Source of the DNA: CAG-873 sp910578365
GTDB taxonomy: Bacteria; Bacteroidota; Bacteroidia; Bacteroidales; Muribaculaceae
Direction of reading: 5' to 3'
Length of the DNA: 64,000 bases
Assembly (NCBI GenBank): GCA_951635545.1
Contig: OX620685.1
Location: 1,922,001-1,986,000, forward strand
Shown piece after piece: positions 34,173 through 44,123 of the stretch. Under the pieces are notes generated by a model. It did not search any database. It had not been told where the DNA came from and was given only the letters and a program-made list of their open reading frames with translations. The number at the start of each line of letters is the position of its first letter. Within the stretch, counting starts at the first letter, position 1. Made by a program: the position numbers and the translations under genes.

Positions 34173-34913
34173 ATGAAATTTATACAATCCGTTATACTCG
34201 CTTTACTTTCTTTAATATTTTTTTCGATGTCGGTAAGCGGGGCCACAGACGGTGCGGCAAAGACCGTTTTGGGGCGTCCGGCGCTTGACTCCATACGCAA
34301 TGCCTCGTGCGATCCCGCATCGCCGTACTACTATCCGAAGCTGCTCAAACGCTTCCTTGCCAACGACACCGCCATGAGCAGTGTCGACTTCCAGTATTTT
34401 TACTACGGCACACTGTTTCAGGAAGACTACGACCCCTATCGCAAGCCTGTGCATCCGGGCGAGCTCGAGGCGCTGGCCACCATCTACGCAAAGCCCGAGA
34501 AGAACCGCAGCGACCGCAACAAGATTCTTGACTATGCAAGAGTGGCGATACTCGACAATCCGGTAGACCTGCAGCAGCTCACAAACCTGATTTACGTCTA
34601 CGAACTCAACGGCAAGTACGACCTCTCCAAAATCTGGCAGTATAAACTCAACCACATACTCAAAGTAATAGCCAAAAGCGGTACCGGCGCAGACGCGCAG
34701 AACGCGTGGGTGGTGGTATATCCGCGCCATGAATACGACTTCCTTAACCTCTCGGGCATAGTGTCGACCGGGCACAGCTTCGAGGAGCCTGCATTCGACG
34801 TACTCGACGGGCGGCCCGCCAAAAAAAACGACGCCACCCCACAGCGTTATTACTTCGACATTGCTCCAATGCTCGAACAATATTATCTTAAGCATCCCGA
34901 CGAAGAAGAATGA
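34173..34913 (+). CDS. DUF4919-type exported protein
   Basis: A protein of 246 residues. I chose the ATG at 34173 because it opens a signal sequence (MKFIQSVILALLSLIFFSMSVSGA); an in-frame ATG at 34110 would add a non-signal leader. The body contains YYYPKLLKRFLANDTAMSSVDFQYFYYGTLFQEDYDPYR and KILDYARVAILDNPVDLQQLTNLIYVYELNG, followed by FDVLDGRPAKKNDATPQRYYFDIAPML. This matches Bacteroidetes DUF4919 proteins of unknown function. Its 3' end overlaps the ABC transporter start by 4 bp, suggesting coupled expression. Confidence 0.75.
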   Translation: MKFIQSVILALLSLIFFSMSVSGATDGAAKTVLGRPALDSIRNASCDPASPYYYPKLLKRFLANDTAMSSVDFQYFYYGTLFQEDYDPYRKPVHPGELEALATIYAKPEKNRSDRNKILDYARVAILDNPVDLQQLTNLIYVYELNGKYDLSKIWQYKLNHILKVIAKSGTGADAQNAWVVVYPRHEYDFLNLSGIVSTGHSFEEPAFDVLDGRPAKKNDATPQRYYFDIAPMLEQYYLKHPDEEE

Positions 34914-36760
34914 AAGAACTGTTCCGACTATTGAGGCGCTTTGTGCCTCCGTACAAAAAATATCTGGCGCTGAACATATTTTTCAATATCCTGGCCGCCA
35001 TTCTCACCCTCTTCTCCTTCGCCCTTATAATACCTATTCTGGAAATGCTGTTCCAGATTAAGGAGGATGTGTACACATACATGCCACTGGGCGACGGCAA
35101 CTCCATAAAGGATGTGGCCGTGAACAACTTCTACTATTATACCCAGCAGATGATAAGCACTCAGGGCGCCAGCACCACACTGGCCTGGCTGGCTCTGGCC
35201 CTGGTGGTGATGACCATGCTCAAGACCGGAGCCACTTACATGAGCAGCTACTGCATAATTCCGCTTCGCTCCGGCATAGTGCGCGACCTGCGCAACTGGG
35301 TATATGAAAAGATAACCCGTCTGCCCATAGGCTTCTTTACCGCCGAACGCAAAGGCGATGTAATGGCCCGTATGAGCGGCGACGTGGCTGAAATCGAAAA
35401 CTCAATCATGTCGTCGCTCGACATGATGTTCAAAAACCCCGTGATGATAATCTGCTGTCTGGGCGCTATGATAGCTATATCGTGGCAGCTGACACTGTTT
35501 GTGCTGGTACTCCTGCCTATAGCCGGTATGGCCATGGGCAAGGTGGGCAAACGCCTCAAGCGCACATCGCTCGAGGCTCAGAACCAGTGGGGCGTGCTTA
35601 TGAGCAACATCGAGGAAACTCTGGGCGGCCTGCGCATAATCAAGGCCTTCAACGCCGAAGATAAAGTGCAGAAACGCTTCTGCCACGAGAATCAGCGCTT
35701 TTACCGCCTCAGCAACCAGGTGGCGCGCCGTCAGGCTTTGGCCCACCCCATGAGCGAACTGCTGGGTACCACTGCCATTGCCATTGTGCTGTGGTTCGGC
35801 GGCTCGCTGATTTTAGGCGGCTATTCCGGCATGAAAGCTGCCTCGTTCATATATTATATGATAATGTTCTACAGCATTATAAATCCGGCAAAGGAACTCA
35901 GCAAAGCCATGTACGCCATACAGAAAGGCCTGGCCTCGATGGAACGTGTCGACAAAATTCTCGGCACTCCCAACCCCATTGCCGACCCGGACAGCCCCGC
36001 ACGCCTGCCGCTGCTCAACCGCTGCATAGAACTTAAAAACGTAAGCTTCAGCTACGACACCCGTCCGGTGCTGCGAAATATCAGCCTTACCATTCCGGCC
36101 GGAGCTACCGTGGCCCTGGTGGGCCAGTCGGGCAGCGGCAAGAGTACCCTTGCCGACATGATACCGCGCTTCTACGACGTAGACAGCGGCTCGGTAAGCA
36201 TCGACGGTACCGATATCCGCAGCCTGAGTGTCCACGGACTGCGCTCGCTTATGGGCAATGTAAACCAGGAGGCGATACTCTTTAACGACAGCTTCTTCAA
36301 CAATATAGCATTTGGCGTGGAAGGAGCCACCATGCAGGATGTGGAGCGCGCCGCACGCATTGCCAACGCACACGACTTTATAATGGAAAGCCCCGAAGGC
36401 TACGACACAAACATAGGCGACCGCGGATGCCGGCTCAGCGGCGGACAGCGTCAGCGTATCAGCATTGCCCGCGCAATACTCAAAAATCCGCCACTGCTGA
36501 TTCTTGACGAAGCCACATCGGCACTCGACACACAGAGCGAGAAGCTGGTGCAGCAGGCCCTCGACCGCTTGATGGCCGACCGCACCACACTGGTCATTGC
36601 GCATCGGCTCAGCACTATACGCGAAGCCGACATTATATGCGTGATGAACGAAGGCGAGATAGTAGAGCAGGGCACCCATGAGCAACTGATGGCCCTCGAC
36701 GGCCACTACAGGCGCCTTGTGGAAATGCAGGGCGCCAACATCGCAAACACTCCGGCATAA
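34910..36760 (+). CDS. MsbA-like ABC exporter (fused permease-ATPase)
   Basis: A protein of 616 residues with six membrane segments in the first 310 or so, then the ATPase: Walker A ALVGQSGSGKSTLADM, Q-loop VNQEAILFND, signature LSGGQRQRISIARA, Walker B LLILDEATSALD and switch His in VIAHRLST. This is a type IV exporter half-transporter of the lipid A flippase class; substrate could equally be another lipid or a drug. It overlaps DUF4919 by 4 bp and recF by 1 bp, so it sits in a compact operon. Confidence 0.9.
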   Translation: MKELFRLLRRFVPPYKKYLALNIFFNILAAILTLFSFALIIPILEMLFQIKEDVYTYMPLGDGNSIKDVAVNNFYYYTQQMISTQGASTTLAWLALALVVMTMLKTGATYMSSYCIIPLRSGIVRDLRNWVYEKITRLPIGFFTAERKGDVMARMSGDVAEIENSIMSSLDMMFKNPVMIICCLGAMIAISWQLTLFVLVLLPIAGMAMGKVGKRLKRTSLEAQNQWGVLMSNIEETLGGLRIIKAFNAEDKVQKRFCHENQRFYRLSNQVARRQALAHPMSELLGTTAIAIVLWFGGSLILGGYSGMKAASFIYYMIMFYSIINPAKELSKAMYAIQKGLASMERVDKILGTPNPIADPDSPARLPLLNRCIELKNVSFSYDTRPVLRNISLTIPAGATVALVGQSGSGKSTLADMIPRFYDVDSGSVSIDGTDIRSLSVHGLRSLMGNVNQEAILFNDSFFNNIAFGVEGATMQDVERAARIANAHDFIMESPEGYDTNIGDRGCRLSGGQRQRISIARAILKNPPLLILDEATSALDTQSEKLVQQALDRLMADRTTLVIAHRLSTIREADIICVMNEGEIVEQGTHEQLMALDGHYRRLVEMQGANIANTPA

Positions 36761-37845
36761 TGTTACTGAACGCGCTTAACATAACCAACTTCAAGAATAT
36801 CCGGGAGGCCTCGCTGACCTTCTCGCCAAAGATAAACTGCCTGGTGGGCAACAACGGCATGGGCAAGAGCAACCTGCTCGATGCCGTGTATATGCTCAGC
36901 TTCGCCAAGTCGTACACCGGAGTGCCCGACAGCTCGCTGATAACCGACGGCGAGCAGTTCTGTATGCTTCGTGGCGAATATATGCGGCGCGACACCCCCG
37001 AAACCCTCACGCTGAGTCTGGGCGGCGGACGGCGCAAGACCCTCCGCCGAGGCGACAAAGCCTACCAGCGAGTAAGCCAGCATATAGGTGCGTTTCCGCT
37101 GGTGCTCAGTTCGCCGGCAGATATGGACCTCGCCGGAGGCGCCCCCGAGTGCCGCCGACGCTTCATCGACCAGGTGATATCCCAGTCAGACCCTCTGTAT
37201 CTCGACGCCCTTTTGCGATATAATCACGCGCTTGAGCAGCGCAACAGCATGCTGCGTAACGAAATAAGCGACCCCGTGCTGTATCAGGCCGTCGAACTGC
37301 CTATGGCCATGGCCGCCGAAACCATAGTGAAGCGCCGCGTGGCATTCGTCAAAGAACTGGCCGGCATATTCAGCCGCTACCATGCCGATATTACAGGCAG
37401 AGGAGGCGAGGAAGTGACCATAGCCTACCACAGCGCAATGGCTGACGGCACCACACTCGACCAGCTGCTGGATAACAACCGCCGACGCGACTCGATACTG
37501 CACCATACATCTGCCGGACCACATCGCGATGAACTCGACCTGACACTCAACGGCCTGCCACTGAGGCGCACTGCCTCGCAAGGCCAGGCAAAATCATACA
37601 CCATAGCCCTGAGGCTGGCACAGTACGACTTCCTGCGCCAGGCCACCGGCGTGACCCCACTGCTGCTGCTCGACGACCTCTTCGACAAGCTCGACGCCGG
37701 GCGCGTGAGCCGCATAGTGGAGGTTGTGTCGCGCAGCGACTTCGGCCAGATATTCATAACCGATACCAAACTTGCCGCCGACCCGCTGCCCGCAGGCACC
37801 GCCTCGTGGCGCGCCGACAACGGCTCATTCACCCCGCAGCAATGA
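36760..37845 (+). CDS. recF: DNA replication/repair protein RecF
   Basis: A protein of 361 residues. Walker A is LVGNNGMGKSNLLDAVY, the signature area is LRRTASQGQAKSYTIALRLA, and Walker B is LLLLDDLFDKLDAGR. It loads RecA at single-strand gaps with RecO and RecR. The start ATG shares one base with the ABC transporter stop. The following DUF721 gene starts inside its stop codon (ATGA). RecF next to a DciA-like DUF721 gene is a known Bacteroidetes arrangement. Confidence 0.95.
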   Translation: MLLNALNITNFKNIREASLTFSPKINCLVGNNGMGKSNLLDAVYMLSFAKSYTGVPDSSLITDGEQFCMLRGEYMRRDTPETLTLSLGGGRRKTLRRGDKAYQRVSQHIGAFPLVLSSPADMDLAGGAPECRRRFIDQVISQSDPLYLDALLRYNHALEQRNSMLRNEISDPVLYQAVELPMAMAAETIVKRRVAFVKELAGIFSRYHADITGRGGEEVTIAYHSAMADGTTLDQLLDNNRRRDSILHHTSAGPHRDELDLTLNGLPLRRTASQGQAKSYTIALRLAQYDFLRQATGVTPLLLLDDLFDKLDAGRVSRIVEVVSRSDFGQIFITDTKLAADPLPAGTASWRADNGSFTPQQ

Positions 37846-38132
37846 AAAAGACCGAGGCAAAACGAGTCGACAGCATTATCCGCGAGGCAATCGAGGCCTC
37901 CGGCCAGCTCCGTACCTTCGACGAGCAGCGCATCTGCTATCTGTGGTCCGAGGTGGTAGGACCGTGGATAAACTCGCAGACTGCACGGCGGTACGTCGAA
38001 GATGGCAAGCTGCACGTGTTCATAATATCGGCTTCGCTTAAATCCGAACTGCAGTTCTCGCTGCCGCAGCTCACACAGGCACTCAACCGTGCCGCCGGAG
38101 CGGAAATAATCAGTGGCATAATACTGCATTGA
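37842..38132 (+). CDS. DUF721 protein, DciA-like helicase-loading factor
   Basis: A protein of 96 residues (MKKTEAKRVDSIIREAIEA). The DUF721 core includes RICYLWSEVVGPWINSQTARRYVEDGKLHVFIISASLKSELQFS, with the KH-like fold pattern of DciA. In bacteria without DnaC-type loaders, DciA interacts with the replicative helicase; that role is transferred from the family. The start overlaps the recF stop (ATGA), and the stop shares a base with the GH25 start, so translation is coupled on both sides. Confidence 0.85.
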   Translation: MKKTEAKRVDSIIREAIEASGQLRTFDEQRICYLWSEVVGPWINSQTARRYVEDGKLHVFIISASLKSELQFSLPQLTQALNRAAGAEIISGIILH

Positions 38133-38866
38133 TGAAGTCAGGCGTGGTAAATATAACAGGAATGGCCGTGGTGGCACTCGCCGCAGTGCTTATATTCGGC
38201 GTGATGAGCTACTACAGCGGCAGCAGCCGTCCGCCACATGTGAGCGTCGACCGCAACCGCTACCCGGTCAAAGGCATCGACGTGTCGTACCACAACGGCG
38301 AGATAGACTTCAACGCCGTAGCCGCCGACACCGTCAGCTTTGTTTATATAAAAGCCACCGAGGGCGGACGCTGGCAGGACAGCTGCTTCGCACGCAACTT
38401 CGACGCCGCCCGCGCCGCCGGCCTCAGTGTAGGCGCCTACCACTTCTTCCGCTTTGAAGTCAGCGGATTACGCCAGGCATATAACTTCCTCGAAGGCCTT
38501 CAGGGCCGTCGGCCCGACCTGCCCGTGGCAATCGACCTGGAAGAATGGAAAAACGCCCCCGACGTAACCACCGCCGACATAATCGACCGTCTGGCAGTGA
38601 TGGTCGACCGCCTGCGTGCCGAAGGGCTGCAGGTAATAATATACACCAACAAAAGCGGCTACACCCGCTTTCTGCACCGCCGTTTCGACGACCTTGAACT
38701 GTGGATATGTTCGTTTACCGATCCGCCCACCGGCAGCCCCTGGCGCCTGTGGCAGCACAGTCACCGTGGAAGTGTGCGCGGCATAAAGGGAGCTGTCGAC
38801 CTCAATACATTCAACGGCAGCCTTGAAGAATTTAGAAAATTTGCACAGTTTCAAAAAAATAAGTAA
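38132..38866 (+). CDS. GH25 lysozyme-like muramidase, membrane-anchored
   Basis: A protein of 244 residues with one N-terminal membrane segment (MAVVALAAVLIFGVMSYYSG), so it is probably anchored facing the periplasm. The GH25 core shows KGIDVSYHNGEIDF (first Asp), FVYIKATEGG, GAYHFFRF and the catalytic DxE pair in LPVAIDLEEW, closing with LWQHSHRGSVRGIKGAVDLNTFNG. It would cut the MurNAc-beta-1,4-GlcNAc bond. It overlaps the DUF721 stop by one base. The nifJ promoter lies inside its last codons. Confidence 0.9.
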   Translation: MKSGVVNITGMAVVALAAVLIFGVMSYYSGSSRPPHVSVDRNRYPVKGIDVSYHNGEIDFNAVAADTVSFVYIKATEGGRWQDSCFARNFDAARAAGLSVGAYHFFRFEVSGLRQAYNFLEGLQGRRPDLPVAIDLEEWKNAPDVTTADIIDRLAVMVDRLRAEGLQVIIYTNKSGYTRFLHRRFDDLELWICSFTDPPTGSPWRLWQHSHRGSVRGIKGAVDLNTFNGSLEEFRKFAQFQKNK

Positions 38867-38871
38867 CTTTG
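38840..38871 (+). promoter_or_regulatory. nifJ promoter inside the GH25 3' end
   Basis: TTTG (38840-38843), 20 nt, TAACTTTG (38864-38871), 46 nt before the nifJ ATG. The -7 box overlaps the GH25 stop codon. Confidence 0.8.
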
Positions 38872-38917
38872 CATAATCGAATTTCGAAAACAGATTTCGT
38901 ATAAAATACCAAACACT

Positions 38918-41900
38918 ATGAGTAAAGAAAAGAAATTCTTGACTTGTGACGGTAACCAGGCAGCCGCCCATGTGAGCTACATGTTCTCGGAGGTTGCAGC
39001 CATCTATCCTATCACACCTTCGTCGACCATGGCGGAGTATGTCGATGAATGGGCAGCCGCAGGTCGTAAAAACATTTTCGGAGAAACCGTATTGGTTCAG
39101 GAGATGCAGTCAGAAGGCGGTGCGGCAGGCGCTGTTCACGGTTCACTTCAGGCAGGCGCCCTCACCACCACCTACACAGCATCTCAGGGCCTCCTGCTTA
39201 TGATTCCCAATATGTACAAGATTGCAGGTGAGATGCTTCCTACCGTATTCCATGTGTCGGCACGTACAATCGCCTCGCACGCACTGAGCATCTTCGGCGA
39301 CCACCAGGATGTTATGGCAGTGCGTCAGACCGGTTTCGCCATGCTGGCCGAAGGTTCGGTTCAGGAAGTAATGGACCTGTCGGGTGTGGCACATCTGGCG
39401 ACCATCAAATCGCGCATCCCCTTTGTTAACTTCTTCGACGGATTCCGTACTTCGCACGAAATCCAGAAAATAGAAACCCTCGAGCAGGAAGACCTCGAGC
39501 CGCTGCTCGACCGTCAGGCCCTGGCTGAATTCCGCAACCGCGCCCTTACCCCCGACAAGCCCGTGGCACGCGGCATGGCCGAGAACAGCGACGTTTTCTT
39601 CCAGCACCGCGAGGCCTGCAACAAGCACTATGAGGCTGTACCCGATATCGTTGAGGACTACATGGCCAAAATCAGCGCCATCACAGGCCGCGAATATCAC
39701 CTGTTCAACTACTACGGCGCACCCGATGCCGAGCGTGTAATCATAGTGATGGGTTCTGCGACCCAGTCCGCCCAGGAAGCCATCGACTCGCTCGTGGCTA
39801 AAGGCGAAAAGGTAGGTATGGTGGCAGTTCACCTCTACCGTCCATTCTCGGCAAAGCACTTCCTGGCCGCAGTACCCGCTACAGCAAAGCGCATAGCAGT
39901 GCTCGACCGCACCAAGGAACCCGGCGCTAACGCCGAGCCCCTCTATCTCGACGTTAAGGAATGCTACTACGGCAAAGCCGACGCCCCCGTGATTGTAGGC
40001 GGACGCTATGGCCTGGCTTCGAAGGACACAACTCCCGCCATGATTATCGGCGTGTTCGAGAACCTTGCCCTCCCCGAACCCAAAGACCACTTCACCGTAG
40101 GCATCGTCGACGATGTTACCTTCACCTCGCTTCCCCTCAAGGAAGAAGTTGCTCTCGGCGACCCCTCGACTTACGAGGCCAAGTTCTTCGGCCTTGGTGC
40201 CGACGGTACCGTAGGCGCCAACAAGAACTCGGTAAAGATTATCGGCGAAAACACCGACAAATATTGCCAGGCATACTTCGCATACGACTCCAAGAAGTCG
40301 GGCGGCTTCACCTGCTCGCACCTGCGTTTCGGCGACCGTCCAATCCGTTCGACCTATCTGGTGAACACCCCCAACTTCGTAGCATGCCATGTACAGGCCT
40401 ACCTGCACATGTACGACGTTACCCGCGGTCTGCGCGACAACGGCACCTTCCTGCTCAACACCATTTGGGAAGGCGACGAACTGGCCAAGAACCTCCCCAA
40501 CAAGGTTAAGCGCTATTTCGCACAGCACAACATCAGCGTTTACTACATCAACGCCACCAAGATAGCTCAGGAAATCGGTCTGGGCAACCGCACCAACACC
40601 ATCCTCCAGAGCGCATTCTTCCGCATCACCGAGGTTATTCCCGTTGAACTCGCTGTAGAGCAGATGAAGAAATTCATCGTAAAGAGCTATGGCAAGAAGG
40701 GCCAGGATGTAGTGGACAAGAACTTCGCGGCAGTAGATCGCGGCGGCGAGTACAAGCAGCTTGCCGTTGACCCCGCATGGGCTCAGCTGCCCGATGACGA
40801 GGCCAAGTCTAACAACGCGCCCGAATTTGTAAACAAACTCGTTTTCCCCATCAATGCACAGGACGGCGACCTGCTCAAAGTAAGCGACTTCGAGGCAATT
40901 CCCGACGGAACCTGGCAGCAGGGTACCGCAGCATACGAAAAACGCGGAGTGGCAGCTTTCGTGCCCGAATGGTTCGAAGAAAACTGTATCCAGTGTAACA
41001 AGTGTGCCTATGTATGCCCCCACGCCGCTATCCGTCCGTTCGTACTCGACGCCGACGAAATGGCAAAGGCTCCAATGTCCCAAGACCGGACTCTGCCCGC
41101 TATCGGCAAGACATTCACAGGTATGCGCTTTATTCAGTCTGTCGACGTGCTCGACTGTCTTGGCTGCGGCAACTGCGTTGACGTCTGCCCGGGCAAGAAG
41201 GGCGTGAAGGCACTTCAGATGAAGCCTCTGGAAACTCAGCTCGACAAACAGCCCGAATGGGATTTCTGTGTAAAGGAAGTAGCTTCGAAACAGCATCTGG
41301 TAGACATTCAGCAGAATGTGAAGAACAGCCAGTTCGCAACTCCGCTGTTCGAATTCTCCGGCGCTTGCTCGGGTTGCGGCGAAACTCCCTACGTAAAACT
41401 TATCAGCCAGTTGTTCGGCGACCACGAAATGGTAGCCAACGCCACCGGTTGCTCAAGTATCTACTCGGGTTCGGTTCCCTCGACTCCCTATACCACCAAC
41501 GCCGCCGGCCACGGTCCGGCATGGGGCAACTCGCTCTTCGAAGACTTTGCTGAATTCGGCCTCGGCATGACCATTGCCACCGAAAAAATGCACCAGCGCA
41601 TACACGACCTGATGAAGGCTGCCCTCGGCTGCGGCCAGTGCTCCGACGAAATCAAGGCACTCGCTCAGCAGTGGCTCGACAACTGTCACAGCGCAGCAGT
41701 AACCCGCGAGGTGGCAGATAAACTCGTGCCCCTGTGCGAAGCATGCGGTTGCGACATCTGCAAGGCAATACTCGAGCACAAAGGCTTCCTGGTAGCACGC
41801 TCGCAGTGGATTATCACCGGCGACGGTGCCGCTTACGACATCGGCTTCGGCGGTCTGGACCACGTACTCGCCAGCGGCAAGAACGTCAACGTGCTCGTAG

Positions 41901-42499
41901 TCGACACCGAAGTATACTCCAACACCGGCGGCCAGGCCTCCAAGGCAACCCCCGTGGGAGCTATCGCCAAGTTCGCCGCCAGCGGCAAGCGTATTCGCAA
42001 GAAAGACCTCGGTCTGATTGCTTCGACCTACGGCTATGTATACGTGGCTCAGATTGCAATGGGCGCCGACCAGGCTCAGACCCTCAAGGCAATCCGCGAG
42101 GCAGAAGCATACGACGGCCCGTCGATTGTAATCGCTTACTCGCCCTGTATCAACCACGGTCTCAAGTCGGGCATGGGCAAGAGCCAGCAGGAAGAAGCCA
42201 AGGCTGTTGAATGCGGCTACTGGCATCTGTGGCGCTACAATCCCGCTCTCGAAGAAGAAGGCAAGAACCCCTTCTCTCTCGACAGCAAGGAACCCCAGTG
42301 GGACAAGTTCGAAGACTTCCTTATGGGCGAGGTACGCTACGCTACCGTCAAGAAGCAGTACCCCGAAGAAGCAGCCGAACTCTTCGCAGCAGCCAAGGCA
42401 AACGCCCAGTGGCGCTACAACAATTATCGCCGTCTGGCCCAGCAGCAGTGGGGTGTAGACCCTGAAGTTGGCATTGTCGAAGACATGAACAACAAGTAA
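38918..42499 (+). CDS. nifJ: Pyruvate:ferredoxin (flavodoxin) oxidoreductase
   Basis: A protein of 1193 residues, the full length for homodimeric PFOR. Domain order is visible: domain I with YPITPSSTMAEYVDEWAAAG, domain II around FVNFFDGFRTSHE, the gamma-type domain (FGLGADGTVGANKNS), two 4Fe-4S sites CIQCNKCAYVCPHA (about residue 690) and CLGCGNCVDVCPG (about 747), and the TPP domain with ACSGCGETPYVKLISQ, GDGAAYDIGFGGLDHV and NTGGQASKATP. It converts pyruvate and CoA to acetyl-CoA, CO2 and reduced ferredoxin, the central energy step in anaerobic Bacteroidales. It has its own promoter and terminator. Codon use is that of a highly expressed gene (few rare codons). Confidence 0.97.
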   Translation: MSKEKKFLTCDGNQAAAHVSYMFSEVAAIYPITPSSTMAEYVDEWAAAGRKNIFGETVLVQEMQSEGGAAGAVHGSLQAGALTTTYTASQGLLLMIPNMYKIAGEMLPTVFHVSARTIASHALSIFGDHQDVMAVRQTGFAMLAEGSVQEVMDLSGVAHLATIKSRIPFVNFFDGFRTSHEIQKIETLEQEDLEPLLDRQALAEFRNRALTPDKPVARGMAENSDVFFQHREACNKHYEAVPDIVEDYMAKISAITGREYHLFNYYGAPDAERVIIVMGSATQSAQEAIDSLVAKGEKVGMVAVHLYRPFSAKHFLAAVPATAKRIAVLDRTKEPGANAEPLYLDVKECYYGKADAPVIVGGRYGLASKDTTPAMIIGVFENLALPEPKDHFTVGIVDDVTFTSLPLKEEVALGDPSTYEAKFFGLGADGTVGANKNSVKIIGENTDKYCQAYFAYDSKKSGGFTCSHLRFGDRPIRSTYLVNTPNFVACHVQAYLHMYDVTRGLRDNGTFLLNTIWEGDELAKNLPNKVKRYFAQHNISVYYINATKIAQEIGLGNRTNTILQSAFFRITEVIPVELAVEQMKKFIVKSYGKKGQDVVDKNFAAVDRGGEYKQLAVDPAWAQLPDDEAKSNNAPEFVNKLVFPINAQDGDLLKVSDFEAIPDGTWQQGTAAYEKRGVAAFVPEWFEENCIQCNKCAYVCPHAAIRPFVLDADEMAKAPMSQDRTLPAIGKTFTGMRFIQSVDVLDCLGCGNCVDVCPGKKGVKALQMKPLETQLDKQPEWDFCVKEVASKQHLVDIQQNVKNSQFATPLFEFSGACSGCGETPYVKLISQLFGDHEMVANATGCSSIYSGSVPSTPYTTNAAGHGPAWGNSLFEDFAEFGLGMTIATEKMHQRIHDLMKAALGCGQCSDEIKALAQQWLDNCHSAAVTREVADKLVPLCEACGCDICKAILEHKGFLVARSQWIITGDGAAYDIGFGGLDHVLASGKNVNVLVVDTEVYSNTGGQASKATPVGAIAKFAASGKRIRKKDLGLIASTYGYVYVAQIAMGADQAQTLKAIREAEAYDGPSIVIAYSPCINHGLKSGMGKSQQEEAKAVECGYWHLWRYNPALEEEGKNPFSLDSKEPQWDKFEDFLMGEVRYATVKKQYPEEAAELFAAAKANAQWRYNNYRRLAQQQWGVDPEVGIVEDMNNK

Positions 42500-42520
42500 A
42501 CGAAACAATAATATCCCTAT

Positions 42521-42561
42521 AAAATCGAGGCGTGTCTGTTATGGCACGCCTCGATTTTTTT
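42521..42561 (+). terminator. Intrinsic terminator after nifJ
   Basis: 14-bp arms (42521-42534 and 42545-42558) with a 10-nt loop; the 3' arm merges into a run of T to 42561. It lies 21 nt past the nifJ stop. Confidence 0.92.
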
Positions 42562-42638
42562 GTCAGGCCGCCCGACAGCAGTGAACAGCTCCGGCGGCTG
42601 CAGTGTTATTAAATGCAGTCAAAAAATAACGAAACATA

Positions 42639-44024
42639 ATGCTTACAACAGGAAAACTTGGATTCTGGGGCCTTACGGCGCTTGTGTTCGGCCTTATGGT
42701 AGGTGTAGGCATATACAACCTGCCTCAGAATATGGCCGCGCAGGCATCGCCGCAAGCGGTTTTCTGGGCATGGGTAATAACTGCGGCAGGTATACTGCCA
42801 CTTGTGATGGCGTTCAAATGGCTTAGCGACAAATACCCTCAGTACAATGCCGGAATATACCAGTATGCTCAGGCAGGATTCGGCAACTATGTCGGATTCA
42901 ATATCGCCTGGGGCTACTGGTTGTGTACAGCCTTTTCGAATGTGGCCTATGGCGTGATGCTCAATGATGCTTTCGGCGCTTTTTTCCCCTTTCTGCTCAG
43001 GCATGGCTGGCCTACGGTGCTGTTCTGTTCGGCGCTGATATGGCTGATGTATTATATAGTGGCCAAGGGAATACGTACGGCAGGAATTGTCAATACGGTT
43101 CTTGCGGCAGTCAAGGTGGTGATGCTGTTATTCATCATCATGGCCTTTGTGCTGCTGTTCGATATCAGTGTATTCGACCGGAGCTGCATGCCTGCCGCCG
43201 CCGCCGACCCCGGCACAGCAGGCATGCAGATAAAATCCACCATGATGGTGACACTGTTTTGCTTTTTCGGAGTTGAAGGAGCGGTAATGATGTCGGCCAG
43301 AGCCAGGAAAGCGTCGGATGTGGGCAAATCGGGGATAGCGGGGTTTGTAATATCACTGGTGCTGTATATGGCCATATCGCTGCTATGCTTCGGGCTGCTC
43401 GGCAGGTGGGAATTATCAGAACTGCCCAGTCCGTCGATTGCCTATATTCTCAATGCCGAATGCGGAGCATGGGCATACTGGTTTGTGATATGCGCTGTGA
43501 TAGTGTCGCTTCTCGGCGGCTGGGTGGCATGGACACTGGTAGTGGCGCAAGTGCCCTACGAGGCCGCTATAGTGGGCATATTGCCGCCTAAATTCAAAAT
43601 CACAAACAAAAAAGGCATGCCTACATTCGGCCTCCTCGCATCAAGCATAGTAATGGAGCTATTTCTGTTGCTGGTGGTAATGGCCGACGACGTGTACCTT
43701 ACCGCCCTGCACATAACCGGACTGATGATTATACCCTGCTACCTGTTCACGGGGCTGTTCATGCTTAAAAAGGCCGACACTTTCCGAACCCGGTTAGTGG
43801 CAGTGATCGCCATCATCTTCTGTCTGTGGATGGCCTACGCCGGCGGCCCGATCGATATGTTTATGACCTCGGTATTTTATCTTGCCGGCACAGGCTTCTA
43901 TATAAAGGCTCGCCGAAGTGCCTGCGGGGCAGCGCAGCCGGTTTTCACCCGGCGTGAAAGGTACATGTTGCTGCTGCTGACACTGGCTTCGGCTGTAACC
44001 TTATTGCGGTATATGGTATGCTGA
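42639..44024 (+). CDS. APC-superfamily amino-acid permease/antiporter
   Basis: A protein of 461 residues with about 12 hydrophobic segments. The first helix carries the APC substrate-binding motif VGVGIYNLPQNM, followed by GYWLCTAFSNVAYGVML and a conserved FFGVEGAVMMSARARKASDVG in the middle. The pattern resembles the basic amino-acid antiporters (arginine/ornithine or arginine/agmatine type). Substrate is inferred. It stands alone after the nifJ terminator; no deiminase pathway genes are nearby to confirm arginine. Confidence 0.78.
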   Translation: MLTTGKLGFWGLTALVFGLMVGVGIYNLPQNMAAQASPQAVFWAWVITAAGILPLVMAFKWLSDKYPQYNAGIYQYAQAGFGNYVGFNIAWGYWLCTAFSNVAYGVMLNDAFGAFFPFLLRHGWPTVLFCSALIWLMYYIVAKGIRTAGIVNTVLAAVKVVMLLFIIMAFVLLFDISVFDRSCMPAAAADPGTAGMQIKSTMMVTLFCFFGVEGAVMMSARARKASDVGKSGIAGFVISLVLYMAISLLCFGLLGRWELSELPSPSIAYILNAECGAWAYWFVICAVIVSLLGGWVAWTLVVAQVPYEAAIVGILPPKFKITNKKGMPTFGLLASSIVMELFLLLVVMADDVYLTALHITGLMIIPCYLFTGLFMLKKADTFRTRLVAVIAIIFCLWMAYAGGPIDMFMTSVFYLAGTGFYIKARRSACGAAQPVFTRRERYMLLLLTLASAVTLLRYMVC

Positions 44025-44123
44025 GTTATGACATGTATTGGTTGTGATGCCGGCAGGGATTTGTAATTTTCTGTACAACACGATTTTGGCCTACATGCGC
44101 TTATAAAGATTATCCCGAAATAT

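Noticed and set aside
39143..41425. 760-codon open frame antisense to nifJ
   Set aside because: It mirrors the codon pattern of the highly biased nifJ gene, has no recognisable domain and no promoter; it is a shadow frame.
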